From: Stenogyne calaminthoides | Taxonomy: Eukaryota > Streptophyta > Magnoliopsida > Lamiales > Lamiaceae | Direction: 5' to 3' | Assembly (NCBI GenBank): GCA_037126765.1 | Contig: JBBCBC010000026.1 | Span: forward strand, 26,694,448-26,758,447 | Length of the DNA stretch: 64,000 nt | In this document: positions 12,001-22,516 of the stretch, one piece after another | Layout of the letters: each line of letters starts with the position of its first letter | Position numbering within the stretch: position 1 is the stretch's first letter | Made by a program: the position numbers and the translations under genes | Notes under the pieces: generated by a model | Told to the model about the DNA's origin: nothing | The model's input: the letters and a program-made list of their open reading frames with translations, nothing else | The model's database searches: none

Positions 12001-12065
12001 CTGAGGCCCCCTAGACGCCTGCTTTGAGGAGTGGTACTCTTCGCTGTGTCTGGAGTACTCTCCAT
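6064..12065 (-). CDS. NRT1/PTR (NPF) family transporter, NPF1 type
   Basis: This is a proton-coupled MFS transporter of the NPF family, which moves nitrate, peptides or hormones across membranes; the substrate cannot be read from sequence. I place five exons: 12065-11981, 11890-11673, 11182-10680, 8073-7593 and 6495-6064. All use GT-AG splice sites, phases agree at each junction, and the CDS codes for 572 residues. The reading resembles Arabidopsis NPF1 proteins along its length: TMPFIIANEAFEKIAAYG holds the ExxEK variant of the family's proton-coupling motif in helix 1, followed by NFMPILGAFFSDSYFGRF, GGVRPCSLAFGADQF, and SAMWLIPQHCLTGLGEALN near the C terminus. Twelve hydrophobic segments are expected. 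Introns are 90, 490, 2606 and 1097 bp; the last two are full of transposon sequence. The frame is intact, so it is probably functional. Confidence 0.9.
6573..6869. mobile_element. MITE in NPF intron 4, GAGAAAAT ends
   Basis: The 297-bp element has inverted ends: GAGAAAATGTCATTTTTA at the left, and at the right TAAAAATGATATTTTCTC plus one base. The flanks CATCGTGTG (6564-6572) and CATTGTGTG (6870-6878) look like a 9-bp target duplication with one mismatch. It resembles the element at 5764-6036 in layout (phrases like 'agtccgataacttttta') but has different end bases. Confidence 0.65.
6951..7240. repeat. Third inverted-end repeat in NPF intron 4
   Basis: The left part GAAATTTAATTTCGTCCCA is matched in inverted form at the right by GTGGAACGAAATTGAATTTT. 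The body has the same 'agtcccgtaacttaca' type of text as the two MITEs to its left. I could not find a convincing target duplication, so the ends are approximate. Confidence 0.5.
8957..10336. mobile_element. hAT-like non-autonomous element in NPF intron 3 (outer)
   Basis: The ends are CAATGGCGGAGCCACG at the left and, inverted, TAATGGCGGATCTAGG at the right. The flanks GTCATAAT (8949-8956) and GTCATAAC (10337-10344) form an 8-bp duplication with one mismatch, as hAT elements leave. Without the nested insert at 9129-9890 the element would be about 610 bp. No transposase is seen. 'taatggcggatctagg' ends are widespread in plant genomes. Confidence 0.75.
9129..9890. mobile_element. hAT-like element nested in the outer one
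   Basis: The 762-bp element has ends CAATGTTTTTAAAACCGGAC and, inverted, CAGTGTTTTTAAAATCGGAT. It is flanked by ATTAAAAT (9121-9128) and ATTAAAAC (9891-9898), an 8-bp duplication with one mismatch. Both sub-terminal regions are dense in 'accggtt' words in both orientations, a known structure of short plant hAT derivatives. It sits wholly inside the element at 8957-10336, so it is the younger insertion. Confidence 0.8.
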
Positions 12066-13364
12066 CTTAATTTTATTTCTCAGATAATTTACTAAAAAGA
12101 GAGAGAAATTAATGAGATTATTGTGAAAATTTCATCTGATTTTAGGGAGAATGAAATATGGAACGGAGGAAACTATATGAGTATATTATTTTGCTTGTTT
12201 ATTATCAATCCTTAAAGCTGCTTTCTGTCTTTTTCAATGTTTCTTTTTAAATACCGGATAATTGATTTCAAGTTTAATTATTGGTTTAATTTGCTTTTAA
12301 TAGTTATGGTCTAATTTAGTTATCTATTATGTAGTGGACAAATAAGTAAGACACGTTTTGTGCTCATAGAGTCAGCCTACTTTAGATTCCCGTGGAATAC
12401 TTAGTTAAATGCTTATGTAAATTAATTAATTAAAGTTTAATGGAAGGTGTAATTGAAAATGGTGATTTTGTGGGTAGTAGTGGTGGTTTCGAACTCGATT
12501 CGATAAGTCGAATTTTTTCAAACTCAAAATCGACTTACATGATTAAAAATTCAATTGCTCGACTTGATCGACTTAATTCATTCAAGATGACTCGGCTTTG
12601 TAATCCGAGAATGGTAGTCAATTGTTAATAGTGTAAATAAGTACTTGTACTTCGGGTATTCATTACCCTTTTTCGTAAATTTTGAATGGATTGGGTGGTG
12701 TTTTGTCTTTTAAACCACTATATTGGAAGTAAGAAGCATTTATATATTTTTTTTTTTTAAGTTGGGTCTTAGCAACTTTGAAAATAAGTGATTTCAATTG
12801 TTACAATTGAGTTTGAAAACACGCCTAGGGTAAAATGATCATACAACAGTTGGCCCTTGTTGTTGTAATTGCATGGGCGTTGTCAAATATTGGCATGTTT
12901 CTTGTAGGGTTATGGGATGTTGTAATTTCTCTTTTTGCAAATTAAGTTAAATGTTTAGATAATTACAATACTTATAGAAAATGACTACGATTTCTAAAAT
13001 AAAATTAAGGTAATTAAGGAGCATTAATACTCAAATTAGTTTATTAATCAATTGTTAGGTCTTCGAAAAATCATTTTAAATTAAGACACAGTTTTTGTCG
13101 TAAAATAAAGCTACCTTCACCAATTAAAAAAGGAACACCGACACTTTATTTGTACGTACCAAGATTTATGTTGCATGTTTTAAGTAGACGTGCTTCTTTC
13201 GTCTTCTTTCCTACCATCCGAGTTTATGTTTCTTCTTCTCAGCGCAAGTCTTTCTTCTCCACATTTCCAGATTCTTGTTAGGGTTTATCATGCTTTAATT
13301 AAATATGGTTTTCTTTTATTTTTTGTGTTTTCTTATTCCGTTCTTTATCTCTATAATTCTATAA
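12066..13364. other. Intergenic region upstream of the NPF gene
   Basis: This holds the NPF promoter side and AT-rich DNA. At 12484-12600 there is a TCGA-rich stretch ('gaactcgattcgataagtcga', 'gctcgacttgatcgactt') related to the repeats at 5221 and 28535. No gene was recognised. Confidence 0.4.
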
Positions 13365-13705
13365 GGGTATGTTTGTTTGTTTTAAATTTCCATTATAGTT
13401 TGGATTTAAAACTGTACTTGAAAATCATTTCCTATAAAAATCATCTACACGTTTTTTCATATTATACAATTTGAGATTTAAAACTATTATAATAATACAA
13501 AAAATCATTTCCTATAAATAAAGAAAATCATCTATCAAAATCTCAAAACAAACACATATTTTTCATAAAATTCAATACAATCAATTACTACTTTTCTCAC
13601 TCTCAACACATTATAATAATACAACATCAATCATAATTAAACATTGATTTAATATAAAGTAAAATCTCACTCTATCAAAATCTCAAAACAAACACATATT
13701 TTTTA
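13365..13705. repeat. MITE-like repeat with (A)GTGTTTGTTTT ends
   Basis: The left text GGTATGTTTGTTTGTTTTAA is matched in inverted form by ATCTCAAAACAAACACATAT at 13539-13560. The same right-end phrase, 'tatcaaaatctcaaaacaaacacatattttt', occurs again at 13674-13703, so the right end is duplicated. Interior phrases such as 'aaaatcatttcctataaa' are also repeated. This fits a small MITE or a partly duplicated one; ends are approximate. Confidence 0.5.
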
Positions 13706-13727
13706 TTATTCACCAAGATAATACTCA

Positions 13728-14400
13728 ATACTAGTATAAATGATTGGGATTGCTAAGGGCCTGTTACTCGCTCCCCTTAATCAGGAGATACGCCCATTGA
13801 ATATTTCCCCAATTTCCTAGACATTAAAAAATAAACTACCCTAATATTTCTTATTTTATTTCAAACATAAACTACCCTCTCATTCTCATCTCTCCGCATC
13901 GAGACGCAGCGGTTAGGCATTTAATTTTACTACAGTAGTTTGAAGGTGGGAACGATGACTTGAGCCAACTTTTTGACCCAAAATGATTAAGAAAAAAAAA
14001 AATTAGGTATAATGAATCCCACTAAAATTTTTGAAACTTTTGTCGAAGGAGATTTTAATTTTTTCAAAATTCTTTTTTGTATAAATTAAGTAAATAAAAA
14101 CAAAGTATATTTAATTGATTTTTCGAAAACGAAGTGTTTCAATAAATGGGTTTTTTAAAAATAACGGAATGACATTTTGTTTAAATATGTGAATAAAACC
14201 TTGTGAGGATAAACATTTTAATAATAAAACATTTTTTTTTTTTTAACTTTACTCAAACACGAACTAAGCTATGTTGGTACAGTGGGATGACGTTGGAAGA
14301 TAAAAAAAAGGAAAAATGTCTGACACTCCATAATTTCATATGGGACGTAAATCCAGGAATATTTTTTTGCGTTTTGGACTTTTGGTATTGATTTTGTTCA
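13728..14400 (+). pseudogene. Decayed tandem unit 1 with F-box gene debris
   Basis: The unit begins 'actagtataaatgattggg', runs through 'ggagatacgcccattgaata', and ends with a block 'tttaactttactcaaacacg' to 'gacgtaaatccagg'. The same three blocks in the same order make up the next unit (14417-15590). Between the blocks, 13886-13990 keeps only small pieces that match the F-box part of unit 2 ('ctctcattctcatctct', 'gatgacttga', 'cccaaaatga'). It is not coding. Confidence 0.65.
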
Positions 14401-14416
14401 CGTACACATAATACTC

Positions 14417-15590
14417 CAATACTCAGTATAAATGATTGGGATGTGCTAAAGGCCGGTTACTCGCTCCCCCTTAATCAGGAGATACGCCCATTGAATATTT
14501 CACCCACCTATTTCTCTAGACATTAGTAGATAAACACCCCACAAACTACCAATATTGTCATTATTCGATATAATTGTTCTTTTCTTATTTTATTTCAAAC
14601 CATAAAACAAAAAAATACACCTCTCATTCTCATCTCTCATCATCAATATCCTGTCAAGACTCCCCATTCGAACCATTGTATTTAATTTTTGCAAGTCATG
14701 GCTCGATTTAGTCGAGGCAGACGAGTTTGCCAAGTCCCATCTTTCTAATTCGGGTCCAGGATTGGCCAACATGAGTACGGATGACTTGAATCGAGCCATG
14801 AGCTTTTTTGTCCCAAAATGACATGTGTTTGAAAAAAAAAAAAAGCTAAAGGTTTCCTTTTTGATTTTTCGTCGGGATTAGAGGTCTTTTGCAATCCTAT
14901 TAAATTTTTCAAGATTCAAACTTTTGTCTAAATTATTAGAGATTTTTAAAAAGATTTTTTCGAAATTTATTATTTTTATACACTCTTGAACTCTATATAT
15001 TTAACCCTGTATAGTTTTTGGTCGTTCCGTTGGGGTGTGTTTTGAAAATCTTCATTGATGGTGTTTGATATTTGACCCGTTGGTTTCCTTTGATCTTGAT
15101 ATTTTTATTTTTGTCCCCCTCGTTTAAGATGCGATGATATTTCAATAAATTGTGATAACTCGTCTAATATAAAATTGATATCTGGTTGAAAAATATTAAA
15201 AATAAACCCCGATTTTGTTGGTAATGACAATTTTACATCTTGATTTTCATTTCTCTTTTACTCAAATAGGACTAAAACTAGTCTTGATATGTTCGAACCA
15301 CAGACTATAAATGCAGTCCTTCTCATCCCAAACTAACGTTGTCATAAACAATAACTTAAACATTAATAAAATAATAACATAAAACATTTAATATTGCAAA
15401 TTTCATAAGTTTTTTAACTTTACTCAAACACGAACTAAGCTATGGTTATGGTACAGTGGTAAGATGACGTTGGAAGATAAAAATAAAAGGAAAAATATTT
15501 ATTTTTATTATTTAAAAAATATTTAATTTTAAAATAAAGACACTCCATAATTTCATATGCAAAAGTAGACGTAAATCCAGTTTGAATGAA
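14417..15590 (+). pseudogene. Decayed tandem unit 2 with F-box pseudogene
   Basis: From 14637 to about 15345 the DNA follows the coding sequence of the F-box gene at 16202 in order and orientation, but with dozens of internal losses. For example 'caatatcctgtcaagactcc' to 'cgaaccattg' is kept, then 'taagttgcaagtgcg' is missing, then 'tttgcaagtcatggctcga' resumes. Later pieces correspond to 'ctaaaggtttcctttt', 'ccgttggggtgt', 'gtccccctcgtttaagatgc' and 'gtccttctcatcccaaac' near the stop of the live gene. No long frame remains. Flanking blocks match unit 1. It is a dead duplicate of the neighbouring gene. Confidence 0.85.
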
Positions 15591-16201
15591 GTTGTTGACT
15601 TTTTCCATCATTCTAGTTTTTCTTCATAAGTTTGGATTTACATAAACGTGATTTTTCTTACCTTATCTTTCTCTCATTCTTTGCGGTCCATTCATCTTAA
15701 AGGCTCACTACGAATTCACATGACATTTTCCTTACCTCAATGTCATTTCAATTTTCAACTCAAAAAACTCAGTGTACAAATTCACAAAAAGAAGCAGGTA
15801 ACGTCAACTTTTTGCTACAATTCGACGACTTTCATCACTCTGTTTCTTGCATTCTTTTTAATTCGAACCCCTGCCCTCAATATTTGTTGCTTAATTATTT
15901 GCTCATTAAGGTAGGATCAAATGCACTAGATTCAGCATCTTTCTAGTTTTTTTATGATCTCATTTAAGAAAATAGTTAATAAGAATCTTGTTCCAGCAAT
16001 TTGGATTTTGTTTCCTTATCTGTGTACAGAGTTGCATTTTTCAACTGTTTGATCATTTTAAGTGTTTGATGTTATGCCTGACTCAAAATATTTAATACCA
16101 GATTAAACTTCTCAGATCAGAACCGTTAACGCTACTACTTTTTCTCTTTGACCAGGGTAATAGGAATTTTTGCAGTGATTTGGATATTCATTAAAGAAAA
16201 A

Positions 16202-17308
16202 ATGGAGCAAGAATTCTTCACAAATCTACCATCAGAAATCATCATCAATATCCTGTCAAGACTCCCCATTCGAACCATTGTAAGTTGCAAGTGCGTTTGC
16301 AAGTCATGGCTCGATTTAGTCGAGGCAGACGAGTTTGCCAAGTCCCATCTTTCTAATTCGGGTCCAGGATTGGCCATACATGAGTACGGATTGAAGTTAG
16401 AATCGTACAAATTTTTTGAATTTGAAGATGAGCTTGATCTTGAGCACCATGATCTTCATTACAATGTAGTCACCAAATTTGATCTCCCTTTTGATGGACG
16501 GATACAAAGTTCAGCTAAAGGTTTCCTTTTTCTACGTGATCTAAGCGTCGGGATTAGAGGTCTGTACATATGCAATCCTATTACTCGTGATTATTTCAAG
16601 ATTCATTGTCCTAAAGAGTTTGTCCAAACTTATCACCATTTATCCACTTATGGATTTGGAGTGAGCAGAATGAGTGGCCTATATAAGGTTGTTCGAATAG
16701 ACTTGCGAATATTTCCTAAATTGGAGTGTTATGTATACACTCTTGGAATAGGATCATGGAAAAGAGTGGCATCTGATAACCCTGTGGGGTATGATGGTCG
16801 TTCCGTTGGGGTGTTTTTGAATGGGAATCTTCATTGGATGGTGTTTGATCAAAATGATGACCCGTTGGTTTCTTGCTTTGATCTTGATACGGATATTTTT
16901 AGCACCCCTTTTTGTCCCCCTCGTTTAAGATGCGGAAGTTATAGTGTGGGGTTGTTTGCTTTGGAGGATTGCCTTTGTATATGTGATAACTCGTCTAGTT
17001 ATAAAATTGATATCTGGTTGATGAAGGAATATGGGGTCGAGAAATCTTGGGTAAAGGAATTTGTTATTAGCAAAGTCCCCGATTTTGTTGGTAAATGTTA
17101 TGAAGTCGTCTACCCTGTCAAGGTTTTCAAAGATGGAGACATCTTGATGGCGTGGGAGGATTCATTTCTCTTTTACTACTCAAATAGGACTAAAACTAGT
17201 CGGAAAATTGATATGTTCGAACCACAGACTTATATAGATGCAGTCCTTCTCATCCCAAACTTTCGTTCGCTTAAGAGTTTGGGAATGAAGAATGTAAAGT
17301 CATTTTAA
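16202..17308 (+). CDS. F-box protein with F-box-associated interaction domain
   Basis: This encodes a 368-residue F-box protein, the substrate-binding subunit of an SCF ubiquitin ligase that would bind SKP1/ASK through the F-box. The ATG at 16202 (context AAAAAATGG) is chosen over the frame's earlier ATG at 16148 because MEQEFFTNLPSEIIINILSR starts the F-box directly. The F-box covers about residues 6-50 (LPSEIIINILSRLP, then CVCKSWLDLV). Residues from about 95 to 340 look like an F-box-associated (FBA) beta-propeller-like domain: SAKGFLFL, YICNPITRDY, YGFGVSRMSGLYKVVRI and NGNLHWMV are typical. It is a single exon with an intact frame. The target is unknown. Two decayed relatives lie immediately upstream, a pattern usual for this fast-evolving plant family. 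Confidence 0.88.
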   Translation: MEQEFFTNLPSEIIINILSRLPIRTIVSCKCVCKSWLDLVEADEFAKSHLSNSGPGLAIHEYGLKLESYKFFEFEDELDLEHHDLHYNVVTKFDLPFDGRIQSSAKGFLFLRDLSVGIRGLYICNPITRDYFKIHCPKEFVQTYHHLSTYGFGVSRMSGLYKVVRIDLRIFPKLECYVYTLGIGSWKRVASDNPVGYDGRSVGVFLNGNLHWMVFDQNDDPLVSCFDLDTDIFSTPFCPPRLRCGSYSVGLFALEDCLCICDNSSSYKIDIWLMKEYGVEKSWVKEFVISKVPDFVGKCYEVVYPVKVFKDGDILMAWEDSFLFYYSNRTKTSRKIDMFEPQTYIDAVLLIPNFRSLKSLGMKNVKSF

Positions 17309-17651
17309 AGTTATGTATTTACGAAAATGTAAAGCTTATGTTGATTTTCTGTGCATTTTGAAGTGCTAATCTGTATTATATGTGTGTATTTTTTCCTGAT
17401 CATGCTTTTTTTTTTATCGGTTTTCCTGATCATGCTTGAATGAAGTAATTAATGTCAGTATTCAAATGTTTTATCAGGCTTGTTGGTTGTTTGGACTGAG
17501 TCTTTGGTCCTGGGTTCCTTTTTGGTTTTAAATTTTCATTTGTTTTAGGGCTTGTATGTAGACTTTAGCTTTGGGGTTGATGAATTGTTTCAGCTTCGTC
17601 TAAAAGTTTTAGGGTCCACTTGATTGGGGATAATAGAAGGGATTAATTAAC

Positions 17652-17956
17652 TGGATCACTTCATGTTAAATCAATTGGATCAAAAGAAAATTTTAGTTTT
17701 GATTTTCTCCCCTTTATAATTTGGAAATGATTTTACCAGAACATTGTTTTATGTTAAAAGTGAAAAATGTCGTGTATATTAATGATGTTTGAGGCCGCTT
17801 TGATGAAATGAAATCTCTCATTTGATGAAAAATCTAAAACCGATTGTATACAATAAATAATGTGTAACTAAAATGTTTTATGCAATCATCGAAACTAAAA
17901 GCATGAAATGTTTCCTTTTGGGCATACCTTCTCTTTTAACGATCTAAAATATGAAC
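17652..17956 (+). repeat. Left arm of a large inverted repeat
   Basis: From 'ggatcacttcatgttaaatc' to 'gatctaaaatatgaac' this stretch matches the reverse complement of 20919-21172 with small indels. Shared words include 'gatgtttgagg', 'caataaataatgtgtaacta' and 'tgcaatcatcgaaactaaaa'. The two arms enclose about 3 kb that contains the SDHAF1-like gene. No function is evident. Confidence 0.8.
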
Positions 17957-18198
17957 ATTCTAGGAAAATCTAACATATTGGATTGCTAATGATTCTTCCA
18001 CAATTTTGAAACATTGTATAAAATCGAATATTTTTTTTCACCCATACATTAATTTAATGAATTTTTATTATAATTGGCTAGAACGTCCTACGAAAATATT
18101 AAATTGCTAATGATTTTTATAAAATTTTGAACCATTGTACAGGGTCAGATACTTTTTTTTTTACCCATATATATTTATTTAATGAAATTTTTACTGAT
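17953..18198 (+). repeat. Imperfect tandem duplication of about 120 bp
   Basis: The segment 17953-18070 ('gaacattctaggaaaatcta' through 'cccatacattaatttaatga') is followed at 18082-18198 by a diverged copy ('gaacgtcctacgaaaatatt' through 'cccatatatatttatttaat'). Both copies share 'ttgctaatgattcttccaca'-like and 'attttgaaacattgta'-like text in the same order. It directly abuts the left inverted-repeat arm. Confidence 0.7.
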
Positions 18199-18229
18199 AA
18201 AAAAAAAACTCTAATGCTACGTAATCTCA

Positions 18230-18600
18230 ACCCAACCAGCTAATTGACAAGTTGCAGGTCCAAGCGGGTCAATCCGCTATTATATTTTAATATTATTTTA
18301 TATTTTAACTTCATATAATTGAAATTTACCATTAATCATCCATAATACTTTATAAACATAATTTTCTGACATATTAAATTTATCATCTATAAACATAAAT
18401 TTACAAAACATCCCAAAAAATAATATTATACTAATTGCTAAAATATATAATAAAATTAAAAAATATTTTAGGAGGCGGGCCCGCCCCCTACCCGCCAGAA
18501 CCCGCGGCCCAAATGGGCTAAAATTTTCTTGACTCAACCCACCTCTTTAGCACGGCGGGGCTGGCTGGCCCAATGGCCCAACCCATTTTGATGGCATTAA
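18230..18600. repeat. GC-island repeat of GGCGGG/CCCGCC type in AT-rich DNA
   Basis: A short GC-rich core at 18470-18560 ('ggaggcgggcccgccccc', 'acccgccagaacccgcggcc', 'ggcgggg', 'tggcccaatggcccaaccca') is embedded in AT-rich flanks, and 'caagcgggtcaatccgct' lies at 18260-18280. Such gggCCCGCC-rich words are typical of a common plant interspersed repeat. I could not find exact ends. Confidence 0.45.
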
Positions 18601-18645
18601 TAATAATGTCATATTTAATCTTGAAAATCATCCTAAAATATGTTA

Positions 18646-18936
18646 CTAAGATCCTTTTGTCCGAGAAACATCAACATTTAATGTAGATAGTCCAACAGTA
18701 TCCGGACTCTTTAGCTGATCCAACTGTTTCTTGCCACGCCTAAGTAAATACTCAATGTAGAGAAAGTTTTTACGATCGACCTGGGAGGAATTGCGGCGAA
18801 ACTCTTCAGACACAATTGCCTCGATTCTGCTTCGTTCTTCAGGGGATTTTACCCGTGCTGCTCGTAAAAATCCTCTATATAAAGCAAGGACTTGTTTTTG
18901 CATCCCAGAAAGCCTTGGCTTAGTGGAAGCCGACAT
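18646..18936 (-). CDS. SDHAF1: Succinate dehydrogenase assembly factor 1-like LYR protein, mitochondrial
   Basis: This encodes a 96-residue LYR-motif (complex1_LYR) protein. SDHAF1 proteins help insert iron-sulfur clusters into the SDHB subunit of mitochondrial complex II (succinate dehydrogenase), by contacting the Fe-S transfer machinery through the LYR tripeptide. The LYR motif sits at about residues 19-21 (VLALYRGFLRAARVKS), preceded by RLSGMQKQ. It is followed by the conserved VDRKNFLYIEYLLRRGKKQL and QLKSPDT, all typical of plant SDHAF1. Length is normal for the family. It is a single coding exon and the ATG at 18936 is the only sensible start. Leader and promoter lie in 18937-20600 on the minus strand, possibly with an untranslated exon I could not place. 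The gene lies between inverted-repeat arms. Confidence 0.88.
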   Translation of the reverse strand: MSASTKPRLSGMQKQVLALYRGFLRAARVKSPEERSRIEAIVSEEFRRNSSQVDRKNFLYIEYLLRRGKKQLDQLKSPDTVGLSTLNVDVSRTKGS

Positions 18937-20918
18937 TGCATCTTCTTGCTAACTTCTTATCGATGTACCTTTCCTATAAATACTCACCAGTCCAAGAAAA
19001 GCAGCCAATCTGGAACAAAAGAATATAATACGACATTGTAAACAATCATATATACTACCAAATTAGACCAAAGTATGCAGGGCAATTAAATGGAACAGAA
19101 ACGAGACGACGAAAATAGAGTTTACATTCATATCCTTTACCTTCACAGTAACAAAAAGTAAAGAAAATTAAAGGCATGACAGCAAACAAAAAGAGACATT
19201 GTACGACAGTAGGCAAATAACCTCTTTTCTATTAATAAGTAATAAAAATTTGTGCCAAAGTTCATTTCTTTATGAAAAGTAATCAGCATAACCATAAGTA
19301 GGCTCCCAGATGAGTTTTTTTTCCATGACTGTGATTTTCCCTTCCAATCCCAACTAGGGGTGATATGATCAGCATTGATTAACGTAATCAAATGTCATTT
19401 TTTACCAAGCGTAAAGCTTGAATAAGGGAACAAAGTAATGAGCCAACACCTACCCTATGCTCTATAATTCTTGGTGATTCTCTCATATGAGTAACTTATT
19501 CGAAATGTACAAGTGAATAACAATATATAATTGCATCCATATGTTCTGCACGACTTCTGTATTAACCATTCTAAAAGGAGAAACTAAGGGGGCGCTTGGT
19601 TAAAAAAAAATAAAAAATTGATGGAAATGGTAATGAGAATGAACATGAAGTAATAGTGATGGATAATGAGAATAATAGATGGCCAATTCACACTCATCAT
19701 ATTTCATACGGGGTTGAATAGACTCAAAATCAGTTAATCCCTACTCAATCTTGATTAACTACCTCCTCTCCCATAATCATTTTTCCTCAATCATTCCGCT
19801 TTATTTTTTATCTCCGCCTTTTCAAGATTAGACCAAAACACGCATTGTTCTCATTGTAATTTATTATTCAATGATTCTCATTAGCATTCCCATTGAAGAA
19901 TTCAAACCAAGCATCTCCAAAAAAAAGGTTTTTAACAGAACACTATAGTTAAACAGCATACTCTCGCACTGTGCTCGCAGGAAATTGTGAATCAAGCGTC
20001 TAAAAACTTACCTACAATTTGATTCTATAGATCATATCGACATTTTTGTCTAGTGCAGCCACTGAATTCCAAGGAACGACAAAGCCAGATTAATCTAATT
20101 CCACAACAAATCCATAAAATTAAACCAACTAATCATATGAATTATTGCAAAATTAACAAAAACAGAGTCATTCTATATCATAGCTGAGTAACGTAGCTAA
20201 TCCTTTAGCAGAATGTTGGCATCTAATTAAAAAATAAATGGAATATCAAAATATTAAGTTTACCTAAGAGAAGAATCGGCCCCCAATTAATAAGAAAAGC
20301 GTAAATGGAAATGGAAATAAAACAATAAACTTCAGCGGGCAAGATAATAGCAAAGCAACAAATCATGAAAGCCCCCAAAAAAACTACATATTTAACGAAT
20401 CAGAAATCTTAATAATCTCCTGCAACCGATCGAAAGCTTACCCTTTTAAATTGGCAAATTTCACAAAAACTTTCTGAGCGAAATGATGAAACTTTCCGAT
20501 GAATCCCCAATCTAATTTATTAGAATAACTGAGCAAGGGTTTTGCAGCTTTGGTTTGCCTAACTCTTGAATCCGAAAGAAGAAAACGCTTTAAACATAAG
20601 AAAATAACAAATATTTTTTAAATAAAAATAATGAATACATTAAAAAGAAGGGGAAAGATTATGTAGACCAATTTTTTAGTGTAAAAATAAAATAAAATTT
20701 ATAGTAACATAGACCATTATATTATATAGTTACATAAGATTTTATCAATAAGCAAGTTGAAGACAAATTTCAAGTTAACATAGAGTCATGGGCCTTCTTA
20801 GTCTTATTTATTGAATATTTTAACAAATAAAATAATGTTGATTTATTGAGATTTTGAAAGCCTTTTTTACATTGATTTATTATGATTTTAAAATTATTAT
20901 TGATTAATCATTCATATT
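18937..20918. other. Upstream region of the SDHAF1-like gene
   Basis: No further coding region was recognised. The region holds the MITE at 19588-19918 and otherwise AT-rich DNA. A plausible minus-strand first exon or promoter lies around 20440-20600, where base composition is less AT-rich, but I cannot prove it. Confidence 0.35.
19588..19918. mobile_element. MITE with GGGGCGCTTGGTT ends
   Basis: The left end GGGGGCGCTTGGTTAAA is matched in inverted form by GGAGATGCTTGGTTTGAA at the right. Sub-terminal text is rich in 'atgagaat' on the left and 'attctcatt' on the right, so the element can fold on itself. 'Gc(g/a)cttggtt' ends are common in plant MITEs. The target duplication is unclear because the flanks are A-rich. 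Confidence 0.65.
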
Positions 20919-21172
20919 TTAGATCACAAAAAGAAAAGGTGTGCCCAAAGGGAAACATTTCATGCTTTTAGTTTCGATGATTGCATAAAATATTTTAGTT
21001 ACACATTGTTTATTGAATACAATCGATTTTAAATTTTTCATCAAAGTGCCTCAAACATCATTTATACACCACATTTTTCACTTTTGACATAAAACAATGT
21101 TTTGGTAAAGCCCAAATTATCAAGAGGGAAAATCTCAACTAAAAGTTTCTTTTGATCAAATATGATCCAACT
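20919..21172 (-). repeat. Right arm of the large inverted repeat
   Basis: This is the reverse-complement partner of 17652-17956 ('gtgcccaaagggaaacattt', 'ttttagtttcgatgattgca', 'tcatcaaagtgcctcaaaca'). Homology fades at both outer ends, and I found no matching target duplication outside the arms. Confidence 0.8.
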
Positions 21173-21734
21173 ACAAGTGAATTGATGGAGATCATGTCGA
21201 ACGGGTGCTAAATTAAGTCAAATGAACGAGCAAGATGAGAAGATATAAAGAATGTTGTCATTAGAAGCAAGTTGAAAAGAGAGTCGCAATAAAAAAAACC
21301 CGAGTAAAACACAATTAAGGAGCTGGGGTTATTGGCTAAACAAAATTATTGGACGAATGTTTTCATCCCACATGACTAGGGGTTAGGTAAATATACAAAT
21401 TTCGGTATACTGAATTTATCGAACAAAAAGATACTGAAAAAACATTTTTTTAACATGCACGTCAAATATAATTTTTTTTTCTCAGAGAATGAGATTCACA
21501 AAACATTCTCAAGACACATGAGTTAAATTAGTACTCCTTATCGAAAATAAATTAATATTTTTAAAAAATACACATGAATTATACTCCATTTCTCTTTCCG
21601 TAAATAACATAAACTCATTCTAACTCACATAACACCGTATGCTCCATATAAAATACATTCATATTCTTTTAATAAAGAGGAATCAACTTTACCAATAAAA
21701 TAGAATTCTCTGAAACGACCTCAATAAAACATTA

Positions 21735-22009
21735 GACTCCATTTGGATGGATTTAGAAATCCATAGATTTTACACATAAATCATGCTCTCTAATGGATTT
21801 ACAAATACTTAGACGTGATGGTTTAGGGAAGAGAGTGAAGGGGAAGAGGGGGGAGGGGTAGAGATGAGAGGATTTCATAAATGACTAGGTTTTGATGATG
21901 ATTTGAAATCCCTCAATTTTAAACTAGACTCTCAAATCTAAGTATTTGTAAATTCATTGTAAAATGATGATTTGTGTGTGAAATCCATGGATTCTATCCA
22001 AATGGAGCC
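21735..22009. mobile_element. MITE with G(A/G)CTCCATTTGGAT ends
   Basis: The 275-bp element begins GACTCCATTTGGATGGATTT and ends (inverted) GGCTCCATTTGGATAGAATC. Internal inverted pairs include 'aaatccatagattttacaca' and 'gtgtgaaatccatgg'. It is flanked by TA on both sides (21733-21734, 22010-22011). The ends resemble PIF/Harbinger-type plant MITEs. Confidence 0.7.
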
Positions 22010-22516
22010 TAAGTTATTATATTAAATATTAATAAATAACTCTATTATTTTTTGTACCAAGCCTACATTTTTTTCCCATTTCAATAACCTCTAATCTTTT
22101 TGAACATAAAGCATTTGAAAATTCTACATTTTACATCCTCTATGAAGATTTTATACCGCCACAAAGTCGCAACTCGCAATCCATACGATGTCGTCCGAGC
22201 AAAAACGCGTTATTAATTAATGAGATAAGAAGTCTTTACGAAAAAGGAAAACTGTATAGCGACTTTTACCCCACTATCATCCGAGGACCAAGATTCGTGC
22301 TCGCAAAACCACCCCTATTTCTCACATTTGCAGCTTCATTACAAAACTTTACCTTGTATTGTTTTACCAAATTTGAAAACACGAAACGGATCTATTTTCC
22401 AGCATTGACTCCGAGATTGCTAGGGTTTATCCACTCCTCGTTGAATTTACGCATCAGCGTTTCAATTGAGTGCTTTTTGACATTTCAGCGCACTTCAGTC
22501 GAGATCTCTTGCAAAG

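Noticed and set aside
16148..16201. Upstream ATG as the F-box protein start
   Set aside because: The extra 18 residues precede a canonical F-box N terminus starting at 16202 and look like leader DNA.
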